From assembly GCF_006334915.2 (NCBI RefSeq), contig NZ_VDMA02000002.1:1-64000 (forward strand): a stretch of DNA of 64,000 nucleotides. The letters run 5' to 3'. The stretch is from Microbispora catharanthi (GTDB lineage: Bacteria > Actinomycetota > Actinomycetes > Streptosporangiales > Streptosporangiaceae). The notes under the pieces were generated by a model. It saw only the letters and a program-made list of their open reading frames with translations. It was not told where the DNA came from and did no database searches. Shown piece after piece: positions 62,263-64,000 of the stretch (position 1 is its first letter; every line of letters begins with the position of its first letter). A program made the position numbers and the translations under genes.

Positions 62263-62825
62263 CCGCTCCGGTCTGGGTGGTGTCCGGTCCGCCGGGCGCG
62301 GGCAAGTCGACCGTCTGCGACCTGCTGCTGGCCCGCCTCGACCCCGTGCCCGCCCTGCTCGACAAGGACACGATGTACGGCGGCTTCGTCGAGGCCACGC
62401 TCGCCGCGTACGGCAGGCCCCCGGGCGAGCGTGAGGGGCCGTGGTACGACGAGCACGTCAAGCGGCACGAGTACGCCGGCATGACGGCGACGGCCAGGGA
62501 GATCCGCTCCCACGGCTGCCCGGTGATGCTCGGCGGGCCCTTCACCTCCCAGGTGCACGACGCGGCGCTCTGGCACGCGTGGGTGGAGGCGCTGGGCGGA
62601 CCTGAGGTGCGCCTGATCTGGATCCGCTCCGACGGCCCGACGCTGCGTGAGCGGCTCATCCGCCGGGGCCTCGCCAGGGACGGGCAGAAGCTGGAGAGGT
62701 TCGCCGAATATCTGCGCGCCATCCGCGTCGACGAGCCGCCCGCCGTGCCCTACGACGAGGTCGACAACCGCCTCGGCGCCCCGCCGCTGGAGGTCCAGAT
62801 CGACCGGCTGCCGGCGAGGGCGTAG
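62259..62825 (+). CDS. P-loop kinase/ATPase (AAA family, small-molecule kinase-like)
   Basis: 188 aa. Walker [14 protein letters not shown] (about residues 9-21), a [11 protein letters not shown] segment as in adenylylsulfate/gluconate-type kinases, and [24 protein letters not shown] with the lid arginines. Likely phosphorylates a small substrate. ATGA overlap with the small protein gene makes it co-translated with the S8 peptidase module. Confidence 0.8.
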   Translation: MTAPVWVVSGPPGAGKSTVCDLLLARLDPVPALLDKDTMYGGFVEATLAAYGRPPGEREGPWYDEHVKRHEYAGMTATAREIRSHGCPVMLGGPFTSQVHDAALWHAWVEALGGPEVRLIWIRSDGPTLRERLIRRGLARDGQKLERFAEYLRAIRVDEPPAVPYDEVDNRLGAPPLEVQIDRLPARA

Positions 62826-62879
62826 GCGGCGCCTCCAATCGTTCCCGTCTGGTGTCGCGGAACGCGGGGATGTGAGGCA

Positions 62880-62921
62880 AACGGTCGGTCGCCCCTCTCA
62901 CTTCAGTCGAACGGGCGGTCG
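62880..62921. promoter_or_regulatory. Direct repeat upstream of the oxidoreductase gene
   Basis: AACGGTCGGTCG (62880-62891) and AACGGGCGGTCG (62910-62921), one mismatch, 30-nt period. Candidate repressor sites (TetR/MarR-type regulation is common for such oxidoreductases); no regulator gene adjacent. Confidence 0.4.
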
Positions 62922-63022
62922 AGTCCAATACCGTCCGAGGCATGGAAGCGATGCGCTTCCGTCGCGTCCGGGCGCGCGGCGCCCGGGCCGGTCCCGATCG
63001 GTCCCAGAGCATGGAGACGACC

Positions 63023-63985
63023 TTGAAGGCAGTCACGATCCAGGCATTCGGAAGTCCCGAAGGTCTGGCGGTCATCGACCTCCCTGCCCCGGCTCCCGGA
63101 GCCGGGCAGGTGCTGATCGCCACCGAGGCGATCGGCGTCGGCGGCGTCGACGCCGTGATCCGAAGCGGCGCTCTGGCTGCCTACGGTTTCACGGAAGGCC
63201 ATATCCCCGGCGGCGAGGTGGCGGGCACCGTGATCGCCGTCGGCGACGACGTCGACACGTCGTGGATCGGGCAGCGGGTGTGGGCGTTCACCGGCGTGGG
63301 CGGCGGCTACGTCGAACAGGCGATCGCCGCGATCGAGGAGGTCCTTCCCCTTCCCGCGAGCCTGTCCGCCGTCGACGCGGTGACGCTCGGGAGCTCCGGG
63401 GTGGTGGCCCACTTCGGCCTTTCCCATGCCCGCTTCGCGCCCGGCGAGTCGGTGCTGGTACGCGGCGCGGCCGGCAGCATCGGGATCATGACGGTCCAGC
63501 TCGCCGCTCACGGCGGTGCCGGCGCGGTGGCGGTCACGACGTCGTCGGCCGAGCGCGGCGAGCGCCTGCGCGCGCTCGGCGCGACCCACGTGCTCGACCG
63601 CTCCGGCGAGGGCGGCGCGGACGCTCCCGCGGGCTACGACGTCATCATCGACATCGTCGCCGGCGCGGACATGCCTTCGTTCTTCGCCAAGCTCAACCCG
63701 AACGGTCGCATGGTGGCCGTCGGCGCGGTCGGAGGCCAGCCGCCGGCGGACTTCGGCATGAGGATGATGGCGGCGTTCCGGAAGTCGATGTCGTTCGCCA
63801 CGTTCAGCGCCGACACCGTGGCCGGGCCCGAGCGGCGTGCCGTGAGGACCGAGCAGTTCGCCGCCGCGAGTCGCGGCGCGCTGCACACGGTGGTGCACGA
63901 GGTGCTGCCGTTGGAGCAAGCCGTGTCGGCGCACCGGAAGATGGACGCGGGCGAGGTGTTCGGCAGGATCGTGCTGACGCCGTAG
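63023..63985 (+). CDS. NADPH:quinone oxidoreductase-like (zinc-free MDR family)
   Basis: 320 aa from TTG 63023, chosen because GGAG (63014-63017) is well placed and the family opens MKAVTIQAFG; ATG 63011 and ATG 62942 are alternatives. Motifs: PAPGAGQVLIATEAIGVGGVDAVIRSGAL, EVAGTVIAVG, and nucleotide-binding VLVRGAAGSIGIMTVQLA. No zinc ligands. Reduces quinones or enones using NAD(P)H. Last gene in the window; only 15 nt follow. Confidence 0.9.
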   Translation: MKAVTIQAFGSPEGLAVIDLPAPAPGAGQVLIATEAIGVGGVDAVIRSGALAAYGFTEGHIPGGEVAGTVIAVGDDVDTSWIGQRVWAFTGVGGGYVEQAIAAIEEVLPLPASLSAVDAVTLGSSGVVAHFGLSHARFAPGESVLVRGAAGSIGIMTVQLAAHGGAGAVAVTTSSAERGERLRALGATHVLDRSGEGGADAPAGYDVIIDIVAGADMPSFFAKLNPNGRMVAVGAVGGQPPADFGMRMMAAFRKSMSFATFSADTVAGPERRAVRTEQFAAASRGALHTVVHEVLPLEQAVSAHRKMDAGEVFGRIVLTP

Positions 63986-64000
63986 CCCTCGCGGCTCACG

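Overview
The window is chromosomal DNA from a high-GC, Gram-positive filamentous actinomycete, probably Streptosporangiaceae or Streptomyces-like. This is inferred from strong GC bias at third codon positions, frequent GTG/TTG starts, many ATGA/GTGA gene overlaps, and the gene set: a secreted xylanase with CBM2, GpgS, LCP protein, RamB-type regulator, Ser/Thr kinase and many TetR/HxlR/ArsR/LuxR regulators. No rRNA, tRNA, CRISPR array, transposase or phage gene was seen. It reads as mostly accessory chromosomal-arm or interior sequence without an obvious mobile island.

Layout. 1-3.4 kb: 3' end of a secreted GH10 xylanase, a HAD-like protein, and a translationally coupled sulfotransferase/glycosyltransferase pair. 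3.4-8.5 kb (minus): an operon of ABC ATPase, ABC permease with an extracytoplasmic tail, and a large secreted beta-propeller/phosphoesterase. 8.8-15.7 kb: secreted alkaline phosphatase, ArsR-type regulator, MFS exporter, a divergent HxlR/NTF2 pair with a large palindromic operator, a two-gene nucleotidyltransferase module and a Nudix-like protein. 15.9-18.5 kb: cold-shock gene with a terminator-like hairpin in its leader, small proteins, and a frameshifted lipoprotein gene. 18.5-22.7 kb: acyl-CoA dehydrogenase, gpgS, MFS exporter and its divergent TetR repressor with twin operators. 22.8-28.9 kb: a D-Ala-D-Ala carboxypeptidase, GerMN lipoprotein and two-component system, bracketed by a 130-bp direct repeat, then prpE. 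28.9-32 kb: ramB and aceA, divergent across three copies of an operator-like repeat. 32-42.3 kb: ABC ATPase, Ser/Thr kinase, esterase, DUF3052 plus an ABC-2 exporter operon, and a second ABC exporter with a LolA-like lipoprotein-sorting protein, divergent from a two-component system (42.4-44.5 kb). 44.5-52 kb: PLP decarboxylase/lyase, secreted 5'-nucleotidase, secreted glycerophosphodiesterase, Cmx-type exporter, FolP2-type protein. 52-64 kb: sensorless histidine kinase, giant LuxR regulator, LysR regulator, secreted/membrane metallopeptidase, LCP protein, intracellular subtilase with a small partner and P-loop kinase, and a quinone oxidoreductase.

How it works together. Several genes scavenge phosphate outside the cell (alkaline phosphatase, phosphoesterase, 5'-nucleotidase, glycerophosphodiesterase). 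A second theme is cell-envelope sensing (two complete two-component systems, DD-carboxypeptidase, LCP protein, LolA-like protein, Ser/Thr kinase). A third is C2/C3 acid metabolism (prpE, ramB, aceA, acyl-CoA dehydrogenase). The most interesting non-gene signals are the duplicated promoter cassette with 11-bp-spaced response-regulator-type repeats, the triple operator upstream of aceA, the terminator-like element in the cold-shock leader, and short tandem duplications that copy the stop codons of several genes.
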